Source: Zhongshania aliphaticivorans (GTDB lineage Bacteria; Pseudomonadota; Gammaproteobacteria; Pseudomonadales; Spongiibacteraceae). From it: a stretch of 64,000 nucleotides of DNA. Both the position numbers and the translations under genes were made by a program. The first letter of the stretch is position 1. The number at the start of each line of letters is the position of its first letter. The DNA lies in NCBI RefSeq assembly GCF_902705875.1, contig NZ_CACSIK010000003.1, positions 200,407 to 264,406 of the forward strand, read 5' to 3'. The notes below the pieces were generated by a model. That model saw nothing but the letters and a program-made list of their open reading frames with translations, made no database searches and was not told the origin of the DNA. Below are positions 17,119 through 26,322 of this stretch, piece after piece.

Positions 17119-17142
17119 GCCCACACTTGTTGTCGCTTTAAT

Positions 17143-17691
17143 CTAATATGATTCGCCAGCCTGCTTCAGCTTGTGCATCAAGCGCTGCGCTAAGGGCAAT
17201 GTCAGTTCGCTGGGGAAATAGCTATAAATCTGCGTATGGGTGAAAACCCATGCCGTAATCTTTTCAATAGTATTGCCGTCGCCTTTCAGCACTACTTCGA
17301 TCAGTGCATCTAGGTAGGGCTTTGATTGTTCATTCGAAATCAGCAAATAAATTGCGCGAGCGATACAGCGTAGCTCTCTTTCAGTAAGGGCTTTTGCTGG
17401 GATGAAGCTTTGCGGTGTTTTTTGCTCTGATTTGCCGCCAATGGCCACATCCAATCGTAGGTCATCGAGGTGCTGAATCAACACTTCTAAGGCGTACTCC
17501 ATTAGCATGTCTGTGCGCCCGACTTCGATGTGGGCGAAGCGAGACAATAGCCATGATTGTACGGCTTGTTCATTATTCGATTCGCGGCCAGTACCAAGAA
17601 TTGCAACTAAATCATCGTTGTAGCAGGTCGAAAGGCGGCTGTTGATTACTTTTGCCAGTGAGCGGGCAGTCTCTTTGGTCAATGTGTTCAT
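17143..17691 (-). CDS. hypothetical island protein, 182 aa
   Basis: A mostly helical, soluble protein with no signal peptide. I recognise no domain. Conserved-looking segments are LTKETARSLAKVINSRL, NNEQAVQSWLLSRFAHIEVGR and LTERELRCIARAIYLLIS. It lies downstream of a 136-aa protein and the integrase on the same strand, as cargo of the island. It starts with ATG after AGGAGACACT. Confidence 0.6.
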   Translation of the reverse strand: MNTLTKETARSLAKVINSRLSTCYNDDLVAILGTGRESNNEQAVQSWLLSRFAHIEVGRTDMLMEYALEVLIQHLDDLRLDVAIGGKSEQKTPQSFIPAKALTERELRCIARAIYLLISNEQSKPYLDALIEVVLKGDGNTIEKITAWVFTHTQIYSYFPSELTLPLAQRLMHKLKQAGESY

Positions 17692-17792
17692 AGTGTCTCC
17701 TGTTGGCGTTTAGCGCCATCATCTTGGTTCCGTATAAATTTGCGTTGTCGTTGATGGATATTCAATTTGGAGCAGGGCATAGCCAATCTGGA

Positions 17793-18203
17793 CTACCAGC
17801 CGCCGCCAAGCGATTTATGTTCTAGGTATTTGCGGACCTTCAGCGATTCGCCGTCCTGAATTGCTTGCCACGTTGTTCGGCCGTCGTAATTCTTATTGTT
17901 TGTATGTACATACTTACTTGGCTCATTCCTGGGAAATAGCACCTGCAGTAACTGATAGATTACGAGGACGTTGCTTAATGTTTCGTCAGTGATGTTAGTC
18001 AGAAATGCCCCTATGTCGCCCGGAGGCACTTCCCAGGCGTTCAGTACGCGTTCCGCGAGGATAAGTGCGGCATTGCGTGGAAGCCCTAGTACAGCGTCAT
18101 CGGGATCATCTGCAAGATGTTCCGGTACCTTGATGTTTAGTAACCGCATATCGCCTAGGGTGAGCAAAGCGATAAAGTTTGTATCGTTCGTTTCATTGGT
18201 CAT
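17793..18203 (-). CDS. hypothetical island protein, DUF2384-like C terminus
   Basis: 136 aa. The C-terminal segment NYDGRTTWQAIQDGESLKVRKYLEHK has the shape of the MbcA/ParS/Xre (DUF2384) tail, where a short helix presents a G-x-x-P/T-W-x-x-I-x-x-G motif. That resemblance is weak. The rest is helical with no recognised domain. It is followed by the 182-aa unknown gene and preceded by the integrase, all on the minus strand. A toxin partner of the RES type is not seen. Confidence 0.5.
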   Translation of the reverse strand: MTNETNDTNFIALLTLGDMRLLNIKVPEHLADDPDDAVLGLPRNAALILAERVLNAWEVPPGDIGAFLTNITDETLSNVLVIYQLLQVLFPRNEPSKYVHTNNKNYDGRTTWQAIQDGESLKVRKYLEHKSLGGGW

Positions 18204-18229
18204 GAATATTTCCTCTTATCCCTACTGTG

Positions 18230-19465
18230 TTATTGGGCTGCGTGCCGTTCATCCTGCACGCCAAGCATTTGCTCAAATGCGGAACCGTCCTGTCTTGTCA
18301 GGTTGGGTATATACCGTGAGTACACTTTGAAGAGCATTTCGGTGCTGGCGTGGCCGAGAAACCTTGCGACCCACTCGGGGTTTTCACCGGAAGCCAACAA
18401 CAGCGTCGCTGCGGTATGACGGGTTTGATAAGGCCGCCGCATCTTCAGGCCTAGATAGCGGAGTAGGGGATACCAGACACGCTTGGTAATATTGTTGTGG
18501 TCTAGGGGCTTGCCTTCGGTGTTGCAGAATACATAAGGGCTGAGCTTGCCAGCTGCTTGATATTGAGCCTCTAATGCCGCTTTAACTGGCCCTAGCATGG
18601 GAATATCCCGCTGGCTGCCGTCAGTTTTGGTGTATTCGGTCTTGCCTTGAACCAGTGTTTCTCTGATAGCGATCAGTCCGCGCTTAAAATCGACGAACTC
18701 CCAGCGAAGCCCATCGATTTCGCCGGTACGCATGCCCGAGTAAAAGCGCACTGCATAATAATTGCGGTAATCTTCGCGTACCGATTCGATGATGCGGTTA
18801 ACCTCTATTAGGGAAAATGGCTCAACATGGCTGCGCTGAAGCTTGAGGGGCTTGATGTTCTTATAAGGGTTCTCAAAGGAATAGCGATCTGAGGCCTCTT
18901 CCAAAATGGCCTTCAATAGCGCCATATGGGTATTGATGGTCTTGGCTGCAATCTGCTCTTTACCGCCACGGCCGGGCTTCGATGCCAGTTTTGAGCGGAA
19001 TTCGAGAATCTCGGCTTTAGTGATATCGGATAACGCGCGCTTGCCGAAAAACTTGATGAGCGAATTTGAAAGCACCGATTCAATATTGCGGGCATGAGAT
19101 GCCCGCCACTCTATTTTCTTTTCGGTTTGCCATTGGCGTGCGAAAGTTTCAAAAAGCGGTGCCCTTGTTGAATGCTTCGCGGGGACGCTCCTGTTTTGTA
19201 CCCGTACAAGCTGCGTTTGGCTCGTATTGGTGTGGTTAGGATCTACCTCCAGAAATTTCTGAATGTTTTTGCTGCCAGGAAAAAACTCAGAATAGTTGAA
19301 CTCCCCAAGCTTTATTCGGGCTTCTACTTTGTCGAGAAGTACTTGTACCTTTTTCCGGTTCTGGGCGTTGTCATGCAGCGCTGTGTGTTCCCGAAAGCGT
19401 GCTCCTTGATACGAAAAATCTAGAAGCAGCCTGCCTGTATCAGGCCGTACCCGAACCTTACCCAT
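18230..19465 (-). CDS. tyrosine recombinase / phage-type integrase
   Basis: About 411 aa from the ATG at 19465 (MGKVRVRPDTGRLLLDF). This follows the usual N-terminal DUF3596-type layout and overlaps the AlpA-like gene. The core-binding domain spans about 120-210. The catalytic domain has RFYSGMRTGEIDGLRW (first Arg), HTAATLLLASGENPEWVARFLGHAS (H-x-x-R region) and the nucleophile Tyr in LFKVYSRYIPN. The set R-H-x-x-(H/R)-H-Y appears complete, so it is probably active. It catalyses site-specific integration and excision of the island. An ORF extension upstream to 19573 is not needed. Confidence 0.92.
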   Translation of the reverse strand: MGKVRVRPDTGRLLLDFSYQGARFREHTALHDNAQNRKKVQVLLDKVEARIKLGEFNYSEFFPGSKNIQKFLEVDPNHTNTSQTQLVRVQNRSVPAKHSTRAPLFETFARQWQTEKKIEWRASHARNIESVLSNSLIKFFGKRALSDITKAEILEFRSKLASKPGRGGKEQIAAKTINTHMALLKAILEEASDRYSFENPYKNIKPLKLQRSHVEPFSLIEVNRIIESVREDYRNYYAVRFYSGMRTGEIDGLRWEFVDFKRGLIAIRETLVQGKTEYTKTDGSQRDIPMLGPVKAALEAQYQAAGKLSPYVFCNTEGKPLDHNNITKRVWYPLLRYLGLKMRRPYQTRHTAATLLLASGENPEWVARFLGHASTEMLFKVYSRYIPNLTRQDGSAFEQMLGVQDERHAAQ

Positions 19466-19694
19466 AGCACACACCTCCGTTCGCCATAGGGATTTCAATG
19501 TCATTGGGAGACTTCCGCGCCAACATCTCCTCTTCAACAGCTTCCCAGATGTAGAGAATTTTTCGCCGACCAAATGGCTTTATGTAGTGTTTACCCTCTA
19601 GCAATACACTGTCATTGAGTTGTTGCCGAATGGTGCGTACGTCATATTTGATACGCTCAGATAGTTCTTCGGTTGTAAGGTATGTCGTAGTCAT
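19458..19694 (-). CDS. AlpA/excisionase-like DNA-binding protein
   Basis: 78 aa with an N-terminal winged HTH (YLTTEELSERIKYDVRTIRQQ) and a C-terminal KHYIKPFGRRKILYIWEAVEEE segment, as in AlpA or MerR-like excisionases. It starts with ATG after AAGGAGAAGCAC, and its stop overlaps the integrase start by eight bases. It is likely the recombination directionality factor or a transcriptional regulator of the integrase. Confidence 0.8.
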   Translation of the reverse strand: MTTTYLTTEELSERIKYDVRTIRQQLNDSVLLEGKHYIKPFGRRKILYIWEAVEEEMLARKSPNDIEIPMANGGVCYG

Positions 19695-19713
19695 GTGCTT
19701 CTCCTTGGCTCAC

Positions 19714-19746
19714 ATATGATTCATTGGGTGCTTAAGTGAATCATAT
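19714..19746. promoter_or_regulatory. 10-bp inverted repeat operator in the island's divergent promoter
   Basis: ATATGATTCA (19714-19723) and TGAATCATAT (19737-19746) are exact reverse complements with 13 bases between them. A third half-site GAATCA lies at about 19758. They sit between the divergent excisionase/integrase unit and the XRE-type regulator, where a repressor operator is expected. Confidence 0.65.
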
Positions 19747-19842
19747 TGCGCTATAAAGAATCAGTCAAGCGCTAAAATGCTCATTTGTGATTAATTTGGT
19801 ACACTGGGCGCATTATTGGGTGTGGCAAGGGTTGGCTTCAAC

Positions 19843-20067
19843 GTGATTCGGATATTGTTTAAACAGCTTCTAGACGAAAAATCGTTTCGCGAGAAAAGGC
19901 GGATAACGGTGGGAGAGGTATCTGAGGTCACTGGTATTAGTCGAGCTACACTAACTCGTGTTGCTAATGTTCCTGGCTATAACACCAACACCGATACAAT
20001 AAATGCACTATGCGTTTATTTTGAGTGTGAGCCGAAGGACTTGCTCCGATATATAGAGGGAGATTAA
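19843..20067 (+). CDS. XRE/Cro-like HTH regulator
   Basis: 74 aa from the GTG at 19843; the frame stays open to a TTG at 19816. The sequence RITVGEVSEVTGISRATLTRVAN...INALCVYFECEPKDLLRYI is a Cro/CI helix-turn-helix of the HTH_26 type. It is divergent from the excisionase/integrase unit and probably represses it by binding the inverted repeat at 19714-19746. The start choice is uncertain because neither candidate has a strong Shine-Dalgarno. Confidence 0.8.
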   Translation: MIRILFKQLLDEKSFREKRRITVGEVSEVTGISRATLTRVANVPGYNTNTDTINALCVYFECEPKDLLRYIEGD

Positions 20068-20191
20068 GATTTAATATCTGCCTAAGCTGTAGGTAATGAA
20101 CGGAAATCCGGCACGATATTGAGCTCATCGAGTCCGGATTTGGGCGAAATACGTACGGTCACATATCCCGAATCGGGCGTGCTATCTGATT

Positions 20192-20698
20192 TTATTGTGA
20201 AATGCTTTTCTTGAACATTGAAAAGCCAATTTTAAAAATAATTTTCTTGTAGAAAGATGTTTTTTTACTAATAAAGTCATCTACTATTTCTATCAGTTCA
20301 TCTATAAAATCAGCTGTGGTTTGTATCTTGTTCTCCATTATGTAATCTACTTTAGTCATATCATTTATCAAGTGAAATTGATGCGCTGATGTAATTACAA
20401 TATAGCTACAAGTAGTTCGACTTAACAGTGACGCTATCTGCATCCCATCCTTCGCGATAGAGGGCTCCGTTATACCTTGTACATCCAATACGACAATGTC
20501 ATATGGATTTTTTTGCAATCTGTCGAGCAGTGCGTAATCTATTTTTGAATATCTATCAATTTCATTGAAACCTGAATTTTTAGCCGTATTTAACATGGCC
20601 TTATTAAAGTAAACATCCTCGTCGTCTATGATGCATATGCTTACATTGTCGATTTTCATTAGGAGCTTGCCAAGTCCGTTTAGTGGCTTATGCTTCAT
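20192..20698 (-). CDS. response-regulator receiver-like protein
   Basis: 168 aa with a receiver fold. The acidic pair Asp25-Asp26 (CIIDDED), phosphoacceptor Asp72 (VVLDVQG), Thr103/Ser104 (VITSAHQ) and Lys124 all fit. The C-terminal 40 residues are basic and hydrophobic (FYKKIIFKIGFSMFKKS) and are not a known DNA-binding or enzymatic output domain. The ATG overlaps the kinase stop (ATGA), so the pair is translationally coupled. It is probably phosphorylated by the neighbouring kinase. The C-terminal tail could contact the membrane or another protein, which is inference. Confidence 0.75.
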   Translation of the reverse strand: MKHKPLNGLGKLLMKIDNVSICIIDDEDVYFNKAMLNTAKNSGFNEIDRYSKIDYALLDRLQKNPYDIVVLDVQGITEPSIAKDGMQIASLLSRTTCSYIVITSAHQFHLINDMTKVDYIMENKIQTTADFIDELIEIVDDFISKKTSFYKKIIFKIGFSMFKKSISQ

Positions 20699-21540
20699 GA
20701 TCTAAGGTTCCTGATTATAAAGGTTTGCTTAGCTTGTTCGTTTTCTAATAAATTTTGCTCATGAGTTAACTCTAATAAATCAGAATCCCTTTTGCTTAGC
20801 TCATTATAATATTGTACAAGTACTTGTGCCCAATATAGGCCATACCCAAAACCCTCGGAATCATTTCTAGACTGGAAGCCTTTTTCAAATATCATTTCCG
20901 AGTCAAGAATAGGTCTTGAAATATTAATAAACTTAAGGTTAATGTCGCTTGTATTAATTTTGATGCTAGAAACAGTGGCGGTGCTTCCATCAATACTGTA
21001 CTTCCAAATATTATCTATCATGATTGAGATTATGTACTCGATAATATGTGAGGCGAAGGTGATGTCCGTTTTCTTGTCTACTTCAAAGTTAAAATTTATA
21101 TTTTTGGATCTTCGTGTATTTACGATCAAAGAAAAAACTTTTGAATATTTATCTAGAATCTTTATAAGATTAGTCTTTTTATCTAAATTTGCAGAATAAT
21201 GAGAGCTTGGATGAAACTCATTTACCCCTGCAATCATTTCTATAAACTGATCAATTATTACGGTTGCGCCAACAATTTTGCTTGCGGGATTATCTAAATC
21301 TATTCTCTTAGTGCTTACATTTGGGTCAATAAGGGAGGCTTCAGCAACAATTGTTTGGAGGACCTTGTTTAGTTCATGCCTTAAATTGTGCGATATATGT
21401 CTTAAAGTGACGGACTCCTCTTTCTTTTTGATGATACTACCTGTGTTGTAAAATGCGACGCCGTATTGGCAAAAATCAAAAGTCTCGATCTTGGATTTTT
21501 CGCAATCTTTAGAGGGGCAGCGTATACAAATATCTAACAT
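20695..21540 (-). CDS. histidine-kinase-like ATPase with Cys-rich N terminus
   Basis: About 281 aa from the ATG at 21540, which has an AAGGA site upstream. The short N terminus has Cys5, Cys8, Cys13 and Cys24, suggesting a zinc or redox site. An H-box-like HNLRHELNK (His55) is followed by a dimerisation region and a GHKL ATP-binding domain with N-box DNIWKYS and G-box GFGYGLYWAQVLVQYY. No transmembrane helices are visible, so it is a soluble sensor. It is coupled to the receiver protein. This pair is cargo of an integrase island, with no third output protein seen. A role in element control or host defence is possible but unproven. Confidence 0.7.
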   Translation of the reverse strand: MLDICIRCPSKDCEKSKIETFDFCQYGVAFYNTGSIIKKKEESVTLRHISHNLRHELNKVLQTIVAEASLIDPNVSTKRIDLDNPASKIVGATVIIDQFIEMIAGVNEFHPSSHYSANLDKKTNLIKILDKYSKVFSLIVNTRRSKNINFNFEVDKKTDITFASHIIEYIISIMIDNIWKYSIDGSTATVSSIKINTSDINLKFINISRPILDSEMIFEKGFQSRNDSEGFGYGLYWAQVLVQYYNELSKRDSDLLELTHEQNLLENEQAKQTFIIRNLRS

Positions 21541-21675
21541 ATCATTCCTTGAATCTAATAAGTATAAGGCCGCCATCAATCGTGGCTTTGTAGTCGTTGC
21601 GGCTCATTTGCGTCGCAATGCCTTGGTTGCCTGTGCGATGCTATCTAGGTTAGCGAAAAAGTTGCTCGAGGGGCT

Positions 21676-21894
21676 TCAGCATTCGGTAGCAAGTATGGAT
21701 TTATATCCGCCGTTGTTTGTGTGGGCGACAAAGCATAGCTTAGGGTCCGTTATGCCTGCCATATATTCCGTGCTCCTGATCATATCGCGCTTTCCATAAA
21801 TTTCAATGAGATAAGTTGGCGTGCTATCTTTTGCGTTACGGTCTTTCGTGGTTTTGAGCTTGCTAGTCCCATTCTTCGTCTCCCTCTGGGCCAA
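21676..21894 (-). CDS. hypothetical small island protein
   Basis: The frame stays open to a TTG at 21894 and encodes a basic N terminus, then STPTYLIEIYGKRDMIRSTE and a glycine/aromatic end. Not recognised. It overlaps the tail of an upstream small gene relic on the same strand. The start is weak, so it may be a fragment. Confidence 0.3.
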   Translation of the reverse strand: MAQRETKNGTSKLKTTKDRNAKDSTPTYLIEIYGKRDMIRSTEYMAGITDPKLCFVAHTNNGGYKSILATEC

Positions 21895-22018
21895 TTAGTG
21901 CGCAAATACCGTCGTCTCGAATGATGCGTTGAGCTTCATTTGATGCGTCATAGTCGGTTTCAAATGTATCGTCCCAAACTGTCGAGTTATTGTATTCGTC
22001 AACTACCTCAAGGCACCA
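21863..22018 (-). pseudogene. small acidic island gene, N-terminally truncated
   Basis: The minus-strand frame reads WCLEVVDEYNNSTVWDDTF... through DYDASNEAQRIIRDDGICALIG to a TAG at 21863-21865. A stop closes it at 22019-22021 and no usable ATG or GTG lies near the start. The codon-like pattern and acidic composition look like a real small island protein that has lost its start. The rest of 21541-22408 has no other convincing gene. Confidence 0.4.
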
Positions 22019-22310
22019 TCAGAGAGTTCTTGGGATGGAGGGGAGGTTACAACGATTGATATATTCTGCATTTATATGGGCCTTTGGCGCGGGTGTCTTG
22101 AATGATGTTATTGGCATGCGACCGCCAGTTTCCTATTCTGTGTGTTTTGGTGCAAGTTGATCGGTGGGCTGGAGAGTTGCGCGAACCTTGGTTTGATCTT
22201 GTTGGCTCGTCAGGCTTTACTGCTTCGGGCTATTTTTATCACTGCTGTAATCGTGGCGTGGTGACCGAAGGTCATAGAGTCGTTTGCTCGGGGCGGGTCT
22301 GAATTCAAAA

Positions 22311-22341
22311 GTGTCACGGAAAACGTCACGGAGTGTCACGG
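22311..22341. repeat. three GTCACGG direct repeats near the island end
   Basis: GTCACGG occurs at 22313, 22325 and 22335, spaced 12 and 10 bases apart. The cluster lies between the last island genes and the tRNA terminator. Helically phased short direct repeats at an island end are typical of integrase or excisionase arm-binding sites. Confidence 0.55.
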
Positions 22342-22361
22342 GGGTCTAAAAGCAACAGGCG

Positions 22362-22400
22362 AAAAAAAACGGCAAGTCAGTAAGTAACTGATTTGCCGTT
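22362..22400 (-). terminator. intrinsic terminator of the tRNA gene
   Basis: On the minus strand, ACGGCAAATCAGT pairs with ACTGACTTGCCGT (one G-T wobble) and is followed by eight T residues (22369-22362). It begins nine bases beyond the tRNA 3' end. Confidence 0.9.
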
Positions 22401-22408
22401 CTTTAATG

Positions 22409-22485
<77 letters not shown>

Positions 22486-22676
22486 ACTGATCTTTTGTCT
22501 TTTTCTCTAAGACAGGGCGCGCATTATAGGGACGGATTTCTATGATTGCAACCGTTTACCAGCAATAAATCCCAGAAACTGTCTTTTAAGCTAAATACTG
22601 TCAAAAAGCGGGCGGTGAGTCATAAGCCAATGAAATAAAATGATTATTTATGACAAGTTCCCCTGCCCCAGACACG

Positions 22677-23693
22677 TTAGCTCTCATGAATTATGAGCGA
22701 CTTCCTATATTGGCTAGGTGTAATACCACTGCAGCGTAAATAGCTTCGTGTAAAGGCGCTTTGATTTGTAAATCCCAACAGGCTTGCGATATCTGCAAGC
22801 CGGTAATGAGTACTTTGCAAATATTTATTGGCTTGAGTGATGCGGGTGGCATCCAATATATCACTAAAGGAAAGCCCTAATTCAGCGAGTCGGCGTCGTA
22901 GTGTTCGAGGTGAATAACCGAGTAATGGCGCAATTTGTTCAATGCTCGGCTTGCCGGTTAGCATGATGTATAACAAGGCATCAGTCACAGATTGCTCAAG
23001 GTTTACCCGGGCCGCTTGGATGTCACTGGATATATTCGGTGTCTGCAGCGACCTTACATTTAAGGGTTTGCTAAGAAAATCTTGATTAACAACGAGCCGT
23101 GTTGGCCGACGCCCAAACTGCGGCTGACAGCCTAGGTAGTCAGACAGTGCTCGGCGTTTCGAATACCCTGGTTCCTGCTGATACAATTGGCAGCGCTGAA
23201 TCGGAAACCAAGCCCCATGCAGACAACGCAAAACCATCACCGTTGAGGCCACAAGGTAGTCTTGAAATTGGGGTCTAACCTGCAGCGCCGGTAAGTGAGT
23301 GTCTATTTCGATTATTATAGAATCTTCATCTAGCTTAGCCTCCATCGTTACGCCAGACACAATTAAACGTAGGTATTTAAAAACCGTCAGCATGGCCTCG
23401 TCGCTATCCTTGCAACGACCAATCATTATTGATACCGGCCCAAGTGCGCGCAGATCCTGTCGTGATGCCAATTGCAAAGCAAGGTCGTCTATTTTCAGTT
23501 CTGCAGCACTAATCTCAAGCAAATCAATAAAGCGGTCAAAGGCAATGAGCTGAGTGGGGCCGGTAACGTCAACAACCGAAAGCCCCGCAAGCTGACTCAG
23601 CTTCGCTAGGTCTGCGCCACGCGACATTACCAATTGCGGAAACTGGTCGAGAAAGCTGTTTAGCAAACAAGGACTGTTATGCAGTATCGCCAT
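22677..23693 (-). CDS. AraC-family transcriptional regulator
   Basis: About 338 aa from the ATG at 23693 (MAILHNSPCLLNSF). The upstream extension of the frame is hydrophobic noise. The N-terminal sensing domain is of OruR type (GPTQLIAFDRFIDLLEISA, LALQLASRQDLRALGPVSIM). The C-terminal AraC HTH has YSPRTLRRRLAELG and LLGFTNQSAFTRSYLRCSG. It is divergent from the molybdopterin oxidoreductase at 23854, which it probably regulates. Confidence 0.88.
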   Translation of the reverse strand: MAILHNSPCLLNSFLDQFPQLVMSRGADLAKLSQLAGLSVVDVTGPTQLIAFDRFIDLLEISAAELKIDDLALQLASRQDLRALGPVSIMIGRCKDSDEAMLTVFKYLRLIVSGVTMEAKLDEDSIIIEIDTHLPALQVRPQFQDYLVASTVMVLRCLHGAWFPIQRCQLYQQEPGYSKRRALSDYLGCQPQFGRRPTRLVVNQDFLSKPLNVRSLQTPNISSDIQAARVNLEQSVTDALLYIMLTGKPSIEQIAPLLGYSPRTLRRRLAELGLSFSDILDATRITQANKYLQSTHYRLADIASLLGFTNQSAFTRSYLRCSGITPSQYRKSLIIHES

Positions 23694-23853
23694 GATGTAT
23701 TCGCAGTAAGTAAAAAGGACCCACAACCATATATTGGCCTTATAAGATAAATTATTGGCCAGATTAGGTAAACAGGGGTAAATTCTTTTATTTAAGATAC
23801 AGCTCCTAATAATGACAATGACACGCCCTAGCGTGCTCTCATCAGGAGCGAAC

Positions 23854-26040
23854 ATGGAAACCAAACACGTGCTCTGCGCGACCTGCGATATATCCTGTCA
23901 GCTGGTCGCTACCCGCCGCCCCGGTGAGAAAGATTACACACTCTCGGGTGACTACGAAAACCCCATGGGGCCTGGCGCCATTTGCGCAAAAGGTAAGCTC
24001 GCCCAGACCACATTCGATCATCCAAATCGCTTACTAAAACCACTTAAGCGCGTTGGCGATCGAGGTGCGGGGCAATGGGAAGAAATTTCATGGGAGCAGG
24101 CACTGGACGAGATTGCCCAGAAACTCCGTGGCGTTATCGACCGTCACGGCCCCGAGGCACTCGCGGTGACCAGCGGCCCATGGAATTGCTCCACCGAGTC
24201 AGGCATGACCCGCCGCTTTATGAATTTGCTGGGCACGCCTAATTATATTTCCCCCGTTGCCTTGTGCCTCGGCAATACGGCGGCGGTTAACCGGCTGACC
24301 TACGGATGGCTACCGCTACCTGATTTTGAGAATACCCGCTGCATTGTATTAATGGGACACAACACCAATAGCCAATCCTGGGTGTGGGAGAATATCCGCC
24401 TGCGTTTGGCAGAGCAGCGCGGCGCAAAGCTTATCGTTATCGACCCACGCCGCAGCCCGCAGTCGGAGCGAGCGACCATTCATTTGGCGCTAAAGCCCGG
24501 AACCGACATGGCGCTGTGCATGGGCTGGATTCAGGTCATTATTGAAGAGGAACTTTTCGACAAGGCTTTTGTGGCGGAGTGGACTCTCGGCTTTGACGCG
24601 CTAAAAGAGCGAGTGCAACGCGACTTCCCCATAAGCCGAGTTTGTGAAATCACCGGCCTTAATGAAGAAGAAATTCGCGAGTCCGCGCGGATGTATGCTA
24701 ACGCCCGCGGCGCGATTATTCCGTGGTCGCCGATCACCGACCAGCAGGTCAGCAGCACCTCAGCAATTCGCGCCATTTCAATACTCAGGGCAATCACCGG
24801 CAACCTAGACGCACCCGGTGGCGAAATGATGATGGGGACTGACAACGAGATTATCTCCGAATCCGAACTGGAACTAACAGACAAACTCAGCGCTGAACAA
24901 AAGCGCAAGCAGCTCGGCTATGACGACCATCCGGCATTTACCTTCAGAGCCGCCGACCTCTTGGCGGAACACAGCGACCGCGTGTTCGGCGAGCGCTACC
25001 CCAATATCGTCAAAGGCACGCATATGGCAGTGCCATCGTCCACATTAAGGGCAATGGCATATGGCGACCCGTATCCAGTTAAAGCCTTCTTCGCCATTGC
25101 CAACAATGCCCTCATGGGTTACGGCAACCAGTCCTTAATTCGTAAAGCCATTTTGAATCAGGAGTTAAGCGTCTGCTTTGAGCAGTTTATGACACCAACC
25201 GCCAACCTCTGTGACTACGTATTGCCCGGCGACAGCTGGATGTAAAGGCCCAATCTGATGGACTTCTATCATTGGGCAACGCTGACCATGACATCTAATG
25301 CGCTTTATTCACCGCCGGAAGACTGCCGCAATGTCTATGACTTCTGGCATGGTTTGGCGCACAGAATGGGGCTCTCAGAGTGGTTCCCATGGCAGAATAT
25401 CAACGAACTCTTTGACCACCGCGTATCGCGTAGCAATATGAGTTTTGAGCAATTTAAAGATCGCTACAAAATCCGTATTGGGGAATACAAGCACTACCAA
25501 TATCGTAAAACCGGATTTGCGACACCCAGCGGAAAGGTAGAGCTATATTCCACAGTATTAGAAAAAATGGGCTGCGACCCACTGCCCTACTATCGCAATT
25601 TAGAAACCTCCGACGACTACCCGCTTAAACTGTTTGTGGGCTTACGTGAACCGCAATTTTTTCAATCAGGGCAGCGACACAATCGACGCCTGAGGAAAAG
25701 TAATCGCTTTCCCAGAACCTTCGTCCACCCGCAAGATGCCGAAACCTACGGCCTAGAAGAAGGTAAATGGGCCAAAGTAGAAACCACCGCCGGCAGTGTT
25801 TTCATGCTAGTAAAACTGCGTGACGATGTTCCCGTCGGCCTGATTCGAATCCCCCACGGCTGGTGGCTTCCGGAAGAAGATGACCTGGGAGAATTTGATC
25901 ACAATGATGGTTTGCTCATCCCAGACAGCAAGGAATACCTAGATCGAGAGCAGGGTATTCCACACTTGAAAGGTGTGCCTTGTTGTATTTCCCCTTCGGC
26001 GCCTCCTCGACAATTTGTTGGCATAGAGGGCTTGCAATGA
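23854..26040 (+). pseudogene. molybdopterin oxidoreductase interrupted by an in-frame TAA
   Basis: This DMSO-reductase-superfamily enzyme has an N-terminal [4Fe-4S] motif, [11 protein letters not shown]...AICAKG. Molybdopterin-binding segments are [33 protein letters not shown] and VIDPRRS. The C-terminal pterin-binding domain is at 25600-26000. Translation stops at a TAA (25243-25245) after LPGDSWM, then continues in the same frame as RPNLMDFYHWATLTM. Homologues as I know them read MERPNL here, so a GAA-to-TAA change is the simplest explanation. The start is the ATG at 23854 after AGGAGCG. Either the gene is recently inactivated or this is an assembly error; an internal ATG at 25258 could restart a 260-aa C-terminal piece. 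It is followed by an ATGA-coupled 70-aa gene. Confidence 0.8.
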
Positions 26041-26249
26041 AAAACCGCTTAGATCAAGTGAAAGCGCGGCTAATGCTGCGTATAGCGGGATTTATTGGCC
26101 AGCAACATGAGTCAGCTTGGAAGCGCTTATTGGCTCGCTGGGCTCAGCGCCTAAACCTCGCACGATATGGCCGCCAACCACTCAGTTTTCTGGACGAAGA
26201 GGAGTCGATTGATTTAATGGATTACGAGGCCGAGGATAACCCCGAATAG
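26037..26249 (+). CDS. small protein coupled to the molybdopterin oxidoreductase
   Basis: 70 aa. The ATG overlaps the oxidoreductase stop (ATGA). The N-terminal half is basic and amphipathic (KARLMLRIAGFIGQQ) and the C-terminal end is acidic (FLDEEESIDLMDYEAED). No recognised domain. Strict coupling suggests a small subunit or maturation partner of the molybdoenzyme. Confidence 0.6.
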   Translation: MKNRLDQVKARLMLRIAGFIGQQHESAWKRLLARWAQRLNLARYGRQPLSFLDEEESIDLMDYEAEDNPE

Positions 26250-26322
26250 ACCATGAATAAGTAACTTCGACAAAGCGGCATAAAGTAACTGGCGGAGGTA
26301 TTCAGCCTAAATCACAAGTGCT

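Noticed and set aside
22102..22302. Plus-strand open frame near the tRNA
   Set aside because: No ribosome binding site, odd composition (many Cys and Trp) and no recognised pattern. Probably chance.
22313..22341. CRISPR array
   Set aside because: Seven-base repeats with 3- to 5-base spacers are far too short; more like protein-binding sites. No cas genes seen.
25243..25260. Selenocysteine readthrough in the molybdoenzyme
   Set aside because: The codon is TAA, not TGA, and the expected residue there is Glu, not the active-site position.
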